NCBI GenBank assembly: GCA_027922465.2
Contig: BQMF02000624.1
Coordinates: forward strand, 1-64,000
Direction: 5' to 3'
Length of the DNA stretch: 64,000 bases
Source of the DNA: Turritopsis dohrnii
Taxonomy: Eukaryota > Cnidaria > Hydrozoa > Anthoathecata > Oceaniidae
Numbering within the stretch: position 1 is the stretch's first letter; each line of letters begins with the position of its first letter. The notes beneath the pieces were generated by a model that saw only the letters and a program-made list of their open reading frames with translations, had not been told where the DNA came from and did no database searches. A program made the position numbers and the translations under genes. Positions 35,135 through 46,873 of this stretch are shown piece by piece.

Positions 35135-38100
35135 ATGTCTCCATTAGATTACATTAAAACACCAAAGGTAAAAACCTTAATTGAGTTTTTCATCAACATG
35201 AATATACAACCCTTTTAATTAGAATTTTTTTTCCAACAGCAAAATTTTGCCGCCGTGATATGATGATTTTGTTGGACACATCGGCAACTATGTTTTTCAC
35301 ATCGGCAAAATTGTTTCTATTAAATATGCCTTTCCCCTTGTTTTTCTATACATATCTAGAACTTAGAGCAATCGGCAGACTCCTGTTTGCTTTTCGATAA
35401 TCCTCGTGGCATTTTATCGAAAATCATGGATTTTCTCTGTAAGATTCGCTACACACCAAACATTTTATTTTCGTAACTTTTGAAGGATCTTATCACAAAA
35501 ATACTTAAATTCATGCTATCGACAAATTAACCATGATTTTTATGTCTTCACTGGTACAACTGTAGCAAACAATGAAAGGCACGCTCAAACTCAGCAAACA
35601 AAAAAGCTGAGGCCCGGTGGGAATTAAAATTCTTTCTTTTTATGCTGTAGTCGTTTAAATGAATGAAGAAAAATGGACTATGTTAAATGTGAAATATATA
35701 TTTTTTACAGATGTCTTTTTAATAAAATGAATTGTTTGTTGGCTGATATCATTAACAAAAAATGAACGTGATGAAAGAAAAAGAAAATTTGAATCCTGAA
35801 AGAAAAATTTTAAAGAATGAGTTCGTAAAAGAAAAGAGAACATCACGTTTTTTTCCTTTGTTTCGTTTGTTTAACGGATGGTTAATTCTAAAAATATCAA
35901 AATTTTAGCGATGGCATCTTTTTGCCGACGTTAAGTGGGCTTTTCTCAAAGTACGATGGCAATTACGTTGGCATTTGCCGCGTGTTGCCGTGAATTAAAA
36001 GGGTTGATATAGCATTCTTGATTTTAACATTTACTATGACAATAGGTAGATAATGTCAAACTGGTTGACTGGGCAACAAGTGCACGAGGGGTTATTGGAA
36101 CTTTACATTTAACTACAACTCACATGATTTTTATTGATCCTAATGGTGCAAAGGAAACTTGGGTAAGTTTTTCAAGATTTTGTCACAGCTTCCATGTGTA
36201 TAAAATCTTTTAGGAGTTGTGGATGCCTGATTTCATCTGATTAGTGTGATAGTTTCGACTCATTGCTTTTGGTTTCAGTATTTAATACATTATTTGGTCC
36301 TTCATAAAAACTTTTTATCAACAACAAGCATCAACATTTCCATCTCTTTTCTTTACCAGATTCAAACAACGATATATTGTGAAGTAAAATGAGTTAATTC
36401 AGATTTTTCTTCTCCATTCATAGATCTTATACAGTCACATTGCGGAAGTTGAGCGTCTACCAATCACAGCGCGAGGCTCATCTATTCGAGTAAAAACAAA
36501 AACATTTCGAAATGTTACTTTTATTATCACAAGAGAGAGAGATTGTGTTGATGTGTTTGAAACTGTTAATCAACTATGCAAACCAGGTACATTTAATTAC
36601 CAGATATCACTATTTGCCAGAGATTGTGGTATTTAAATAAATAAAAACAATTCCCCAGGAATTGACAAGTTATTATGTTATTTTGCATGGCACTTTACTT
36701 CATACTTTTAGTGAACATTGAAGATCTTTTTGCTTTCCATTACAATCCTAAAGAGGATGAAGTAGCACAAACATCCGGTTGGTTGCTTTATGATCCTGAG
36801 GTCGAATTCAGTCGTATGGAAGTACCACCTGAATTATGGGTCCAAACAAAGCTAAATATTGATTACCAAGTAAAGCATTTATTGTACTGAAATAGTTGTA
36901 TTTTCTTATGTATATTCCGTATTTCCTCTAACAAATTGAACTTTTGATTGTGGCATTTAATTAAAGGTGGCGTTCATTAGAGGGCAGCATTTATTACAAA
37001 ATGAAAAATTAGATAACAGCAAACTTAAACAACAATGTTTTCTTATCCTACAAACGTTACAAAAGATTGTGTAAGAATGTTTTTCACAAAAATGTCAATA
37101 TCACTGTCGCCATTCTCTACTATGAGAAGGGGAGAATTTTATAGTAATTAACTACACATAAATTTTCATGCAAGCGTGGAAGAATTTATTGATAGAAAAC
37201 AAATAACACTATTAAACTATTTAAGCTAATTCTTGTTTAGCCTGTTTTCTAATAAACAGCGCTTTTAAAGATGTGGCATTTATTAGAAAGCAGCATTTGT
37301 TACAAATGTATGGCTATAAGTGTGGCATTTAATAGAGGGTGGTGTTCAGTGGCGGATCTAGAGGTATGTCGAAATTTGTGTGGGATCCGCCACTAGTGTT
37401 TATCAGAGGGCGGTGTTTGTTAGAGGAAATACGGTAATTAAAAGAAAATATGCTTAGAAATTTATTTGCATTGCCTTTAATGATTTATAGTTGTGTGAGA
37501 CATATCCTGCTGTTTTGTATGTACCAACGTCAGTTACAAAGGAGGTTATTACTGGCAGCTCCCAATTTCGAAGTAAAGGAAGACTTCCAGCTTTGTCGTA
37601 TTATTGTAAAACCACACAGGTATAAACTGTATTTTGAAAAATTTGAAGTTGTCAGGTACTAGGTAAGGTAATAGACCTATTCATAAATTGAAAGTGACAA
37701 CACCCAATACATTGTTTCCAAAGTGAAAATCAATGACATTTTGGTTGTTTACAAAATAGCAACGACACCCAAAGAGAAATATTTACAAAACATTGTTTTT
37801 AAGCTTAGAAGTAAGGCAATTAAAGTAATAATGGAAATTTATGGAAAGGTCTATTACTTGGAAAGTTTTACTTCAATTTTCAACAAAAAAGGATAAATGC
37901 CAATGGAAATGCTTTTTCCAATGTTAAAAATTTACGTTTTTTGTAAATTGACATGAAAGTTTTTCCTTCATACCTCTCTAACGAATGAACTGAATTTCTT
38001 GCATGATGCACCAAAACTTAAGTTAAGCTATTGTCTTTGAAATAAAATAAAGGTTGCGCCTCAAAACTATGTAGTTTTTGAGAAATGTCTTTTCAAACAC

Positions 38101-41100
38101 CTGCAGTTTTTTTGGTGCACCCGGTAGAGTATATATTATTGGAAGTTTTACTTTTCTTTAGACTTCAATATGTAGATGTGCACAACCAATGGCTGGATTT
38201 AACAATCGATGTAGTGAAGATGAACAAATGTTGCAGGCTATAATTGGCGCAACACCAGACTCGACCAGAATGTATATTGTGGACACTCGGCCAAAGGTAA
38301 TCTTTTGATTTTCAGTTTAATTTAAAAGTTGCAAAATTATCATGGGCACTACAAAAGTTCCCCCACACATCTATATCTCCACAATCAAATGTTGTTATAG
38401 AAGATGAATTAACAATGATTCTTAAATTTAATAAGTCAGAGCTTATCATGTCATGAACAACTACAGCTGTCTGGACAGATAAGTGGAAATATTTTTCAAA
38501 TGATTCGTAAGTAAGTAAGTAAGTAACCTTGAGCTTTGTATCCTTGGACATTCTTTCATAGTGGTTGGTTCTTCCACCAGGGTTCCCACTCCTTTTTTGA
38601 TCTCAAAATTGAGGAGATTTGAGGTGAATTTTTTCGTTTTTTGAGGAGAAATGAAACAAAAATTGAGGAGACTTGAGGAGATTTCCCAATTTGATGTCTT
38701 TAAATTCATGGTACACAATGCTTTCATTGTGGCAGTTTACTCGCAAATGATGAGCAGAAGGCCAACCCATCAAACGTGAACATCAGTCTAATTAACTTAA
38801 ATGAGACAGGAGACACCTGATCATCCTTAAACAAACAATATGAAAATCAGTCTAAATTGGCATGTTCGAAATATTAATGCAAATAAAAATGAAACGTGAA
38901 ACATACTTTCTTCATAAGAAAAACTTTTACATAACAAATGAAGGTGAGAATACAGTCGACTCTCTCTAATTCGAACCTCCAGAAACTCTCATAAATGAAC
39001 CTCCATAATTCGACACTTTCTAATTCAATCTAGATTTTGGGTCTCTCCGGAGAAATTCTCTCTCTAATTTGATTTCTTGAGTGTAAAAACGCCCTTACTA
39101 CAGTTTCAAACCATATTTCAAATTTTGAATTTTTTTTCATTTGAATGTTTTGAAATTGAATTTTGAAAGCAAATTTTGTAAACACAAGACATTAGAACTC
39201 AAGAAAACGGTGGCTATACCAAAAAAACGAGTACACAAAGAAGTGAGTTTAGATTTAAAATTCCAAATCCTTTTTGGAACTTGACAAGAGAAAAACCAAC
39301 AAAGAAGTTTCATTGTTGTTTGAAATTCCACAAAACACTGTATCCACTTGGGAAAAAAATATATCTAAAACTGTTGAGGCTTTTCAAAAAGGCAGTGCTT
39401 CTACCAAAAGAGTTCAAGCAGACAAGAACGAACAAGTTAATAAAGCTGTTCTGATCCTTGGAAAAAGTCTAATATTCATAGTGCACTGTTCATATTAAAA
39501 ATGTATGTCTTATTCCTTTTTTGCGAGTTTACAAAGGTTTCTCTCTGTAATTCGTTTTTTTTTTTTCTACTTTTCCAACTAAAAATTCGAATTAGAGAGA
39601 CACTCCCCAATTCCATTCTCTCTCTAATTTGATAAAAGTTTTATTCCCCTGGAAAATCGAATTAGAGAGAGTCGACTGTATTACCAAGAAAATGGGAAGA
39701 AAGTATTTTAGGGCCAAACAAACTCAATTATGCCAATTATCGACCATTGGGCAAAACTCTCAAATCAAAAAAATAATAGGATGTCCATCACAAGATATAT
39801 TAGAATGTGATATACATTATGACATGATTAAAAGTAAGGTCCTAAACTGTTATTGATCCACATAAACAAAACAATGGTAAACAGAGAACCTGATGATAAA
39901 TAGTCCGATAAACTACAGATATTTCAGTTTTCAATTAAAAAGACACATTGTCACAAAATTTTTTGAGGAGATTTGAGGAGAAATCGACAAAAATAAGATT
40001 TTTTTGAGGAGATTTGGGAAGGAAAATCAAAAATGAGGATTTTTGAGGATTTTTGAGGAGGCGTGGGAACCCTGATTCCACTCACAACTAGTTGATTTGC
40101 AGCTAGTTAGTTGACTAACCACCAGAGACACATTTGGTACTGCTTTCTGCTTTATAATTGCTTGGAGGCCAGTGTCCATTTAATCTATGGTTCCTAATTT
40201 AATGACATGGACTCAAACAACTGTTTGTAATATTTCAGAGATGAAAGTCTGTGCATGTACCTCATCTTTCTTAAGTTCAGTTATCAGAATCTCATGTCAG
40301 TGAAAAATGATCTGAACTAACTTGTTGATGCATCTAGATCAATGCAATGGCAAACAGGGCTGCTGGCAAAGGATATGAAAATGTTGCACACTATGAGAAT
40401 GTTGATTTTCATTTTATTGGCATTGAAAATATTCATGTCATGAGACAGAGTTTGCAGAAAATGATAGAAGGTTACACTTTTGTTGTTTTGAGCATGATTT
40501 TGACAAATGTTTTCCAACAAATACAAATTATGTAACAATTCTGACTTTGCTGTGTGTTTATCTCTTACCGTTTTTCATTAAGATCTTTAAAACTCTTCAT
40601 CGTTTCCTTGTGAATTTCTTTTTAGTTTTTGATTCTAAAGACATCTCTATGTCATCCTATCTTCGTGGACTGGATGACTCTGGTTGGTTGAAGCATATTA
40701 AAAGCGTCATGGATACATCTTTGTTTATAGCTAAAGTATTATATATCATTATTCTTTGTTGCTGGTTTATAGGAAAAGAATGTTGGCATTATCTATCTGA
40801 TATGAAATCAACGTTGTTTTTTTAGGCTGTTTATTTTGAACAACGTACTGTGTTGGTTCATTGTTCTGATGGCTGGGATCGAACCGCCCAAACCTGCTCA
40901 TTATCTGAAATGATGTTAGATCCATATTATAGGACAATTCATGGTTTTCAGGTATTTACTTGCACATATATTCTGATAAAGCTCTTATTCTATCCCTCTA
41001 TTAAATTCTTATTTCTTAATCAATTCTACGAAAGAAAGAAACATTATAATTTTTTGAATTCTGTGATAAAAAGCAGAATGTTATTCTGAAGTTTCATTCT

Positions 41101-43127
41101 GAAATCGTTTCAGTCATGTTTGTAGAGAAGTTGAGCATTATTTTTTTATTTTTTTCTTTGTTTGTGACCAATCACAAGATAAATAAAAATGTCAGATTGT
41201 GTGAAGACTCTACAATGTCAAGTGCTTATCTAGTGATGATCATGATGCATGTTGTGTTATTTTATTTTTAAGGTATTGATAGAGAAGGAATGGCTTTCAT
41301 TTGGACATAAGTTTGTACACAGGTAGGTAGTAGCAAGTATTCAGTTGACTGTTGACTAATATCTATTTTATGTCCTTAGGTGACTAGTTCATCCAGCAAG
41401 TTGTGCAATATCCGAGCTTCTGTCAATTGTTTGTTTCAGTCGTCATCGGAAACCTAAATTATATTTGCCTTTTCCATTTTCCTGTGACTTTCCCACAGCT
41501 TTCTTTTGGTATCCAACATCCAACATTTCGTTAGAAGAGAGAGGAAGGAGAAAAATATCCTATGGCTACTACACGCTTTTTTTTATAAGAACCAGTAAAA
41601 TCTGACCTGAGGCTGTCTGTTCTTATTTTTTTTTAGCCTTTTTCAACCTGAATTGTTCTTATTTTGTTCTTGGCTTTAAGAACGCAGCTTCAGATTCTTG
41701 TTTATGGAACTTTCAGTAAAATAAAAAGTTTTTAAAACAGGTCGCACGTCGCGCCGTTATAAATATATTTTCACACATTTATTCTAGGTGAGAAATTAAC
41801 AAGTGCAAATAATGTACTTCTAAACTATTTGCGTCAGCTTGAGAAAAAATTCACAGGCTCAAGCTGTTCATAATTTTTAGAATAATGATTTGAGTCTCCG
41901 TCTCAGTTGTTCAGATTTTTTGGCCAAATCCGAGGCTCGTGCTCTTATAAAATTGTTTTTGTATAAAAAAAAATTGTATAGCAAGAGAAGTATTGAAGAG
42001 CAAGCTACTGTTCAAGAATCTGTATTACTGTCTAGATGCGGACTTTTATCTGGTGATCCGAAAGAAATTTCTCCAATTTTCACACAATTTCTGGAATCAA
42101 CATGGCACCTGATGAATCAGTTCCCTGATGCGTTTCAATTTAATGAACGTTTCCTGCTAGAAATTCATGACCATGTGTATTCATGCCAAGTACATTTTTA
42201 CATTTTGTCCATGTACTTGAGCGTGAGTGCTTGATAGCGCTCCTTACACCACCCCCTTTGTTGTTCTAAAACTAACCACTTTTTTAAATAATGGAATAAT
42301 TTTAAGTTTAAGTTTCAAGTAAGGGCGGTATACTGATTCCTTTTTTTAACTTTTTTAACAGTTTGGAACTTTCATTGGCAACTGTGAAAAAGAAAGAAAA
42401 GTGAAAAGGTAAACAGGAAATAATTTTTATTTGTTTTCTGATCATAATTTCCACACAAGAGAATCATTTCTTTGTTCAAACCCGCCTCTGATCTAGAAAA
42501 TCTCAAATGTAATCCCACCTTACTAAAAGCTCGCAGTGGAACAGTCAAATCTCTATCATCCTAACCTTCGTAGTTCCAACTCTCTCGTAATTCGAACGTG
42601 AATTTTCAAACTTCTTTCACAGTCCCTTCGGCGTTTTGAGTGACAGAAAGTGTACTGGAATTTCAGAAAATACACACATACAGATTTATTGAATTTTTTT
42701 TATCTTTAAACACTTCCAATGTGTCATTACTGTTTTTGTAAGGTACTTTCTTCGCCCTTTATATCACTTATACCACTTATATCACGTACTTGTAAGTGCA
42801 TCGCATCAAATCTAATCAAATAAGTACTCGATCACATCAAAGTGGAAATTCGGCGATTTTAAACGTTTATAATGTTCTATTGTGATGTTGATGGATCAAA
42901 CGTTGGCTTCATGAATTTTGACGTAAAGATTTTTTTTCATATCCTCACGACTATCGTCCAAACATTGCGCGAGTTCTGCTTTCGTCAGATATTGCAAGTT
43001 CTCCCCTTCCAGTCTTTTTATATATCTCTTTTCAACTCGATGACGTGTATACATATAGAGAACCAGTACACATATGAAAGTCAAGACGACACATATGAAC
43101 AGTATGTATGACGAATCCAACATAGTT

Positions 43128-43164
<37 letters not shown>

Positions 43165-46100
43165 GCCTAAAAAGAAAACAGGTTGATTTGATGTGAATAT
43201 ATCCAGTAAACATTTATTTAGTTAGCTGTAATCAATTTCCAACGTTTGGAGATGTTGTTCCTTTCTACTTCTGTTTTTTCTTCACACCAAGATGCTAATA
43301 AGAACAAATGAAAGTGTGAATGGTACTTTACGAAACACAAACCAGAACTTTCACCACCGTCTCGTAGCAACAGCCTGAGAATTTCTCAGCAGAAAATCTT
43401 CTTTTTTGCGATGTTTTTTTTGTGTGTTTTTTTTTTAATATTAAACTTAACTAGTAACCCGGGTAAAAATTTTCACCACATCTAACTTTGAAAATGATTT
43501 ACTCAAATCCCGTGTCGAAAAAAGGTGACAAAAAATATAATCAAGGTGTGCAAACCCCGTGATGAAAATTTGAATCACCTAATTGCGACGATAAGAAAAA
43601 ACTGACATCACGGCACGCGCTACTATGTAATAATCGCAAAAAAAACGAAGAATGTGATCACGATTAAGAAGATTTTGACCGTAAAATTCAACAAAATTTA
43701 TCACTCTCTAAAATAAAAGTGTGGCACACTCCTCGCTATTATATATAAGGTAGTTGTGAAATTTTAACATCTGTCTACTATGTTTTTACGAACGAATTTT
43801 ATTTTAACAGAATCTTTTTCTTTCTTCATTTCCCTTCCTTCTTCTTTCTTCATTCTATATAGTCTTTTGTTCAACTAAGTTGCTGTTTAAAACCTCGATT
43901 TCACCATGCTATATTTTGAAAATAGCATTAGAACCAAAATACTTTCTTTTATTATACGATTTTCGGTCGTTTCCACAAAAACAAAAACTCACAAAGGAAA
44001 CTCAAGTGAAATATTAAAAGGTGAAAAGCTGATAGGTTAATTTAGCTCCATGTTCATCACGTAAATAGATTACTTTTGATCTGTTGTTTAGCCGTGTTCA
44101 CAGCAGTTTGCTTGAAAACATGAAATCGACATACGTAAAGGTGGTTGCTGCTTGAGAATTGTGTGAAAATTTCATCCAATAGATTTCGCCCTTCCAAATC
44201 AGTTTTAATTATAAAGTTGAAAAGTTTGATATCATTTAAAATTGTCCAAATTTCAATGTTTGTTTGATGTTGGGGTTAATGTGATATTAATTCTAATGGT
44301 TTAAGTACCTGTTTACACCATGCAAACAGTGGTTTAGTCCTGTTTACACCATGCAAACAGTGTTTTAAGTGATTATAAGTTTGTATATGATAACATGTAG
44401 GAAATGTAGATGTTATTGTGTCAATTTGAACTTCGTTGTTCTCTACGTCGACACATAGACTGACTTTCGAACGTATTTGCATTCTTGAACTTCAATGAAG
44501 TAAAACTTTGTGACTTACAAAAAATCTTTACTTCTTTATAAATATTTTATTCGCGTAAAGCTCCAGTCCGGTAATTAATTTTTTCCTGAAAAAAAGGAAG
44601 TGACCAATCGATAAATTAAACCATTTTTTTTTCCTAAGAACCACTCATTGTTGAAGTAACCTCTCGCTACTTAATTTATGCCTTCGTTTCGTTCTCGCTC
44701 TCCTGTTGTTTGTTTGTATTTTGAACTTAGATGCTTTGAAACTAAGCATGCTTTGAAACTAACAAAGTCTTCATTTCAGTTTACAACTATTTTTCTCACT
44801 GCGAAACCTGTGAAAACAGTGTGTTCATTTTGCGATTTTTCCTTTCCACACTTTTTATGTTTCTTCATCTGTTTTACGTTACATTAACGTTAACTTGTTG
44901 ATATGGTATTGTTATTGATATTTTGCTTCTCGTTGCTTCATGCTTACTGTTCACCACTTCTTTGTATCTATATTTTTAGTAACTTCCATTTCTGATAAAG
45001 TTGCTCTTATATAAACGTGTATTTGATAACAAAAATCATCTTTTCTGTACGAAATTTCCGTGTTGAAGATGATGTATTCATCTTTTTAGTCTGTCAACTC
45101 AAACTTATTCTTTGTGGGGCTACATGTGGCAAAATATACCCGATTATGTGAATCCGTTTTATAAAGATGGCAAACACACGATTATACAACCATCAACCGC
45201 TCCGCAACAATTCAGGTAAACTATATCATATTCTGAAGAAACGTTTTTGGCGATGACGTAAGCAGATGAAGGATCGTGTCTCGCAAACTTGAATGAACCA
45301 ATGAACTCAAGCTTCTCATTTTTAAGGTTTTGGCGCAGCTTATATAATCGCTACTGTAACGACGTCCATGCGAGAGAATCAATAGCTGATTATGTATGTT
45401 CGTTGAACGACCACAACGACTCACTAAAAGACCATATTAGATATTTAGAAAAGGTGAATGAGCCCTTGTTTTTGGATTTGTTATTATTCCCATTACCAAG
45501 CCTTCTGATAACAAGTCCTTTTTTTTGTTGACAAGCTCTCGGCTTACGTCAGTTTAGAAACAGTTTATCCATATCCATAAATTACGTCTTCATTGACGAC
45601 GCCGCCGCCGCCGCGCTTCTACCTTCGTTGCTTTTCGTGAAATATCTCTCCCCCTAACTCTTTCTCTAAGAAATAGTATTTTTTTTACCAGAGGATTGAA
45701 GCTTTACAAATGCAATCTGGACCTCCTAACTCGACGCTAGAAAATCCTGGAGAACAGAACGTTAATGGAGGAGATGTGGAAGAGATAACGAGCTGTTCGG
45801 AAAGTCCGGATGGCCATGTTTCTTCTGACAGAATATTATCTAATGTTGTCAACAATGATACATCAGAAAATGTTTTAAAAAAGTCTGAGTCCGTGCCAGA
45901 TATTACAAAAGATATTCCAAGTTTCGCACTTGAATGGGATTCATACCGAGATGTGAACCAGTGCTCATGCGGCAAACCGATAGATTCACTCAGTAGAAAG
46001 GTAATCTATTCTTGTTTGCAGTCCACTATTCTTACCACTACTACGCGTGAAATGGAAATTTTGGCATTTTGTGCGTTTTTGTGAACATTGGTTATTTGCG

Positions 46101-46873
46101 CAAATCAAAAAACTTAATTTTACTATTATGCGCAGTAAACCAGGATTAAATATAAAACATGCATGGCTGTGTAAGAGATATTTTTGTTGTAAAAGACCAA
46201 TCTTTAAGTTACTGGTATAGAAGTCATAAAAGAAGGTTGATGATGTTAGATAGCTTTGAGTGGATGTGCATGTAAGCTTCCTCTCACAGTTGATCTCGCA
46301 TCGAGGGGTTTGTTTTTTTTTTGTTTTTTTGTTTTTAATTTTTTCGTTATGTGGAGAATCTTCATTTTTAAATCGCTTGTTTTTAGGCTCCATAATTGAA
46401 GAAAAACAAAAAATTTCATTATTTTCTTTACAAAGAATTGCTTAGCAACTTTACTAAGTTGCACGGTGTTTAAGTGAATCACTTGAAGAAGCTTTTCCAG
46501 TCTGTTTATAATTAATCTAAAATACAACAACAATTTTTTATGTGAATTTGCGGATTATTGCATCCCACATTTTATGCATCTGGATCAGATTCAAACTGAC
46601 TTTTTCAAATCAGTTGGGTTGCAAAGTTGAAGGATAAGCATATAGAATACGGTGTAGAAATAATGTATTGTTGTCATTTTGTGTGTTAAAGTCAGGATTC
46701 AGAAGAACTTCTCAACCTAGGATTTTGTTATATCTTTTTAGTATAATTGTTGGAACTGTGGCAAGGTGTTTTGCTCCAAGTGTGTCGATACATTATCACA
46801 GTTACCAGGACACTACTCTGGCAATAGAGTACCCGTGTGTAAGACATGTCACAAGTTATTGCGACGCTCGTAA
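35135..46873 (+). CDS. MTMR6: Myotubularin-related phosphatase (MTMR6/7/8 type) with C-terminal FYVE-like domain
   Basis: Sixteen exons: 35135-35167, 36046-36162, 36424-36586, 36712-36869, 37491-37619, 38162-38296, 40338-40470, 40626-40735, 40826-40951, 41273-41322, 42036-42189, 42362-42408, 45090-45215, 45327-45453, 45692-46000, 46742-46873. They sum to 2049 nt (682 aa). The PH-GRAM domain starts at the N-terminus ([31 protein letters not shown]). The myotubularin phosphatase domain follows ([32 protein letters not shown]). Its P-loop CSDGWDR is intact in [14 protein letters not shown], so this is an active 3-phosphatase type, unlike MTMR9. A coiled-coil region ([20 protein letters not shown]), a low-complexity linker and an eight-cysteine FYVE-like finger ([10 protein letters not shown]...[12 protein letters not shown]...CKTCHKLL) close the protein. 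The family removes the 3-phosphate from PI3P and PI(3,5)P2 on endosomes. Choosing among the MTMR6, 7 and 8 labels is not possible. Confidence 0.95.
35207..36006. mobile_element. 800-bp MITE in MTMR intron 1, target duplication ATATA
   Basis: The 14-base ends CAACCCTTTTAATT and its inverse face each other and are flanked by ATATA (35202-35206 and 36007-36011). The interior has many CGGCAA / TTGCCG words near both ends, which can pair. It is non-coding. It lies between exon 1 and exon 2 of the myotubularin gene. Confidence 0.8.
36915..37436. mobile_element. MITE with CCGTATTTCCTCTAA ends, copy 1 (MTMR intron 4)
   Basis: CCGTATTTCCTCTAACAAA at the left is matched by the inverse TTTGTTAGAGGAAATACGG at the right. 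The interior (AAACTTAAACAACAATGT, CTAATTCTTGTTTAGCCTG) is shared with the copy at 49251-49636. Words such as GGCGTTCATTAGAGGGC repeat near both ends. It contains a 49-bp nested insertion at 37347-37395. Confidence 0.85.
37347..37395. mobile_element. 49-bp minimal element nested in the MITE
   Basis: CAGTGGCGGATC at the left and the inverse GATCCGCCACT(A) at the right leave only about 25 bases between the ends. GTGTT flanks both sides (37342-37346 and 37396-37400). It appears to be an extremely short deletion derivative of a DNA transposon. A single end of the same type lies near 55040. Confidence 0.7.
38578..40074. mobile_element. DNA transposon with CAGGGTTCCCAC ends in MTMR intron 6
   Basis: CAGGGTTCCCAC opens the element and its inverse GTGGGAACCCTG closes it. 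Both ends carry arrays of GAGGAGATTTGAGG-like words (38600-38700 and 39963-40060). The word TTCCAC occurs within one base of each end and may be a worn target duplication. The end sequence looks hAT-like. The middle is occupied by a Tigger-type element (38953-39678). Confidence 0.75.
38953..39678 (+). mobile_element. Tigger/pogo-type transposon, internally deleted, nested
   Basis: Perfect 22-bp inverted ends (CAGTCGACTCTCTCTAATTC...) are flanked by TA on both sides, as expected for Tc1/mariner-pogo elements. A short plus-strand frame (39274-39498, with [20 protein letters not shown] and [10 protein letters not shown]) is the CENP-B/psq-type helix-turn-helix DNA-binding domain of Tigger transposase. 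A frameshift separates it from the preceding [18 protein letters not shown]. The DDE catalytic part is absent, so the copy is not autonomous. Confidence 0.92.
41600..41698. repeat. Short MITE, copy 2 (MTMR intron 10)
   Basis: This is the same ending and core as 23392-23482 (CTGAGGCTG ... GTTCTTATTTTGTTCTTGGC ... CTTCAGATT). It is non-coding. Confidence 0.6.
42896..43123 (-). CDS. Possible 75-aa single-pass membrane protein nested in an MTMR intron
   Basis: On the strand opposite MTMR, inside its intron 12, an ATG at 43123 opens a 75-residue frame. It has a clear N-terminal transmembrane segment ([20 protein letters not shown]), a basic stretch ([14 protein letters not shown]), and an amphipathic acidic/basic tail ([20 protein letters not shown]) ending in HEANV. 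The composition is less AT-rich than the surrounding intron. A (GTT)n run lies directly upstream of the start. The family is not recognised, and no splice partner or transcript evidence exists, so this is a candidate only. Confidence 0.35.
   Translation of the reverse strand: MLDSSYILFICVVLTFICVLVLYMYTRHRVEKRYIKRLEGENLQYLTKAELAQCLDDSREDMKKNLYVKIHEANV
43125..43160. repeat. (GTT)n microsatellite
   Basis: About eleven or twelve tandem GTT units in the MTMR intron, adjacent to the small minus-strand frame. Confidence 0.9.
43450..43740 (+). repeat. Interspersed repeat family A, copy 3
   Basis: It shares CCCGGGTAAAAA with copy 1 and the 3' block CACGATTAAGAAGATTTTGA with copy 2. It is located in an MTMR intron and is non-coding. 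Confidence 0.72.
44305..44366. repeat. Tandem duplication of about 31 bp
   Basis: CCTGTTTACACCATGCAAAC occurs twice in direct tandem in an MTMR intron (near 44309 and 44340), with the following bases also shared. Confidence 0.8.

Noticed and set aside
42560..42610. Possible further Tigger-like end (CTCTCGTAATTCGAACGTG)
   Set aside because: Similarity to the 38953 element is short and no partner end or TA duplication was found.
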